Below, piece by piece: positions 12,494 to 14,037 of a DNA stretch of 14,037 bases. The translations under genes were made by a program, and so were the position numbers. Each line of letters opens with the position of its first letter. Within the stretch, counting starts at the first letter, position 1. The notes under the pieces are model-generated. The model saw only the letters and a list, made by a program, of their open reading frames with translations. It was not told the DNA's origin and did no database searches. Source of the DNA: Hyphomonadaceae bacterium UBA7672 (GTDB lineage: Bacteria; Pseudomonadota; Alphaproteobacteria; Caulobacterales; Hyphomonadaceae); the NCBI GenBank assembly GCA_002483135.1, contig DLHI01000008.1, forward strand, positions 6,866 to 20,902. Direction: 5' to 3'.

Positions 12494-13912
12494 ATGACCG
12501 ACATTCTTATGCCCGCGCTGTCGCCCACCATGGAGGAGGGCAAGCTGGCCAAGTGGCTGGTGAAGGAAGGCGACACCGTGAAGCCCGGCGATGTGATCGC
12601 CGAGATCGAGACCGACAAGGCCACGATGGAAGTCGAGGCCGTGGACGAGGGCGTGATCTCGAAGCTGATGGTCGAGGCCGGAACCGAGGGCGTGAAGGTC
12701 AACGCGATCATTGCGCAGCTTTCCGCCGAGGGCGAAGCGCCCAAGCCGAAGGCCAATGGCAAGGCGAAGGCCGCCAAGGTGGACGCGCCGCCTCAGGCCG
12801 TGGCGGAGACGCCAGCGGTCGAAGCGAAAGCCAAGAATGACGGCCATCGCCTGCGCGCGCCGGAGCAGAAGGTGGCGGCCGCTGAGGGGTTGCACGACCC
12901 GACGCTGCCCGAGGGCGTGACTTACAAGAAGACCGCCGTCCGCGATGCGCTGCGCGACGCCATCGCCGAGGAGATGCGCCGCGATGAGCGTGTGTTCCTG
13001 ATGGGCGAGGAAGTCGGCCAGTATCAGGGCGCTTACAAGGTGAGCCGTGGGTTGCTGGAGGAGTTTGGCGACCGGCGCGTGATCGATACGCCGATTACTG
13101 AATATGGCTTTGCTGGACTTGGGGTCGGCGCGGCGTTTGGCGGGCTGAGGCCCATCGTGGAGTTCATGACGTTCAACTTCGCGATGCAGGCCATCGACCA
13201 CATCATCAACTCGGCAGCCAAGACGCTGTACATGTCGGGCGGCCAGATGGGCTGCCCCATCGTGTTCCGCGGCCCGAACGGCGCGGCCTCCCGCGTCGGC
13301 GCGCAGCACAGCCAGGACTATTCGGCGTGGTATGGCCACGTGCCGGGCCTCAAGGTTCTCGCGCCCTATGATGCGGCGGACGCCAAGGGTCTGTTGAAAG
13401 CCGCGATCCGCGATCCGAACCCGGTCGTCTTCCTCGAACACGAACTGATGTACGGCGTCGAGTTTGACGTGCCGGAAGTTGAGGACTTCGTCCTGCCCAT
13501 CGGCAAGGCGCGCATCCGCCGCGAGGGGACGGATGTGACGTTGGTGGCGCATTCGCGGATGGTGAAGTTCGCGCTGGATGCGGCGGAGGAACTGGCGGGC
13601 ATCGGAATCGAGGCGGAGGTAATCGACCTGCGCTCGCTGCGTCCGCTGGATACGGAAACCGTCATCGAGAGCGTGAAGAAGACCAACCGCATCGTCTGCT
13701 GCGAGGAAGGCTGGCGCTTCTTCGGCGTCGGCGCGGAAATCGCGGCGGCTGTCGTGGAGCACGCCTTCGACTATCTGGACGCCCCGCCGCTGCGCGTGGC
13801 GCAGAAGGACGTGCCGCTGCCGTATGCGGCGAACCTTGAGAGGCTGTCGCTGCCGAACGCGCAGGACATCGTCGAAGCGGCGAAGAAGGTTTGCTATCGG
13901 GAGACGGAATAA
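12494..13912 (+). CDS. pdhB: Pyruvate dehydrogenase E1 beta subunit with N-terminal lipoyl domain
   Basis: 472-residue fusion. Residues 1-80 are a complete lipoyl domain (ILMPALSPTMEEGKLAKWLV, then ETDKATMEVEAVDEG) with the lipoyl acceptor Lys42. Residues about 81-140 are a Lys/Ala/Pro-rich mobile linker. Residues about 144-472 are E1 beta: YKKTAVRDALRDAIAEEM, GEEVGQYQGAYKVSRGLL (172-189), PITEYGFAGLGVGAAFGGLRPIVEFMTFNF from 201 with the conserved Glu204, and the C-terminal transketolase domain (VTLVAHSRMVKFAL, then EVIDLRSLRPLD). A lipoylated E1 beta is a known speciality of alphaproteobacterial complexes. The ATG follows the pdhA TGA by one base with GGTGGAG upstream; its TAA overlaps the pdhC ATG. 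The three genes therefore appear translationally coupled. Confidence 0.97.
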   Translation: MTDILMPALSPTMEEGKLAKWLVKEGDTVKPGDVIAEIETDKATMEVEAVDEGVISKLMVEAGTEGVKVNAIIAQLSAEGEAPKPKANGKAKAAKVDAPPQAVAETPAVEAKAKNDGHRLRAPEQKVAAAEGLHDPTLPEGVTYKKTAVRDALRDAIAEEMRRDERVFLMGEEVGQYQGAYKVSRGLLEEFGDRRVIDTPITEYGFAGLGVGAAFGGLRPIVEFMTFNFAMQAIDHIINSAAKTLYMSGGQMGCPIVFRGPNGAASRVGAQHSQDYSAWYGHVPGLKVLAPYDAADAKGLLKAAIRDPNPVVFLEHELMYGVEFDVPEVEDFVLPIGKARIRREGTDVTLVAHSRMVKFALDAAEELAGIGIEAEVIDLRSLRPLDTETVIESVKKTNRIVCCEEGWRFFGVGAEIAAAVVEHAFDYLDAPPLRVAQKDVPLPYAANLERLSLPNAQDIVEAAKKVCYRETE

Positions 13913-14037
13913 TGACCACTCCCATCACCATGCCTGCGCTGTCGCCCACGATGGAGGAGGGGAACCTCGCCAAGTGGCATGTGAAGGTCGGCGACAAGGT
14001 GAAGCCCGGCGACATCATCGCCGAGATCGAGACCGAC
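13912..14037 (+). CDS. pdhC: Dihydrolipoamide acetyltransferase E2, N-terminal fragment cut by the window
   Basis: The first 42 codons of E2, the acetyltransferase core of the pyruvate dehydrogenase complex. The visible part, from MTTPITMPALSPTMEEGNLA to IAEIETD, is the first half of a lipoyl domain and stops just before the expected DKA motif with the lipoyl lysine. The ATG shares its A with the pdhB stop (TAATG) and GGGAGA lies 8 bases upstream. The rest (peripheral-subunit-binding and catalytic domains) lies beyond the edge; a different lipoyl-bearing protein cannot be strictly excluded, but E2 always fits this position. Confidence 0.92.
   Translation, partial: MTTPITMPALSPTMEEGNLAKWHVKVGDKVKPGDIIAEIETD

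Noticed and set aside
11542..13762. Two very long antisense open frames (11542-12777 and 12374-13762, minus strand) opposite pdhA and pdhB
   Set aside because: They are rich in His/Arg/Leu/Asp as expected from antisense reading of GC-rich codons, resemble no family, and lie opposite unmistakable pdh genes.

Overview
This 14 kb GC-rich window looks like chromosomal DNA of an alphaproteobacterium. The evidence is a pyruvate dehydrogenase E1 beta subunit with its own lipoyl domain, SOS boxes of the GTTC-N7-GTTC type, the ftsB-like/pdhA/pdhB/pdhC gene order, and two families of alphaproteobacterial-style palindromic repeats. A Caulobacterales/Hyphomonadales-type organism is plausible, but the window alone does not prove it. 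I see no prophage, insertion sequence, CRISPR array, tRNA or rRNA.

Layout. (1) 1-866, minus: the N-terminal part of trmFO (tRNA m5U54 methyltransferase), cut by the window edge. (2) 986-3095, plus: an exported protein with a TonB-C-like end, followed by a six-helix membrane protein. (3) 3099-6050, minus: uvrA, whose upstream region holds a perfect GAAC-N7-GAAC LexA box. (4) 6260-8908: an interposed group of five small genes. These are a SET-domain methyltransferase, an ArsR-type repressor translationally coupled to an AHSA1/SRPBCC protein, a glycine-zipper envelope protein (minus) and a DUF4287/DUF5655-type protein. (5) 9260-9760, plus: ssb, preceded by a 351-bp non-coding stretch holding a second perfect SOS box. 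(6) 9977-10912, minus: a cupin/JmjC-fold protein that appears to have lost a metal-binding His. (7) 11071-14037, plus: an ftsB-like division gene, then pdhA, pdhB and the first 42 codons of pdhC, the last three tightly coupled.

How it works together. uvrA (damage recognition) and ssb (single-strand binding) are divergent and each carries a LexA box, so the region resembles a classical divergent uvrA/ssb locus opened up by accessory genes. The arsR-type gene has a perfect 24-bp palindrome lying over its predicted -10 element and start codon, a compact autorepression switch that would yield a leaderless mRNA. The pdh genes form one operon for the E1 and E2 parts of the pyruvate dehydrogenase complex.

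The most informative non-coding signals are two head-to-head pairs of REP-like hairpins (6685-6815 and 9818-9939). In each pair the flanks are conserved while the stem changes in a compensatory way, which indicates selection on, or spread by, the hairpin structure. I found no clearly new multi-gene defence or biosynthetic system here.
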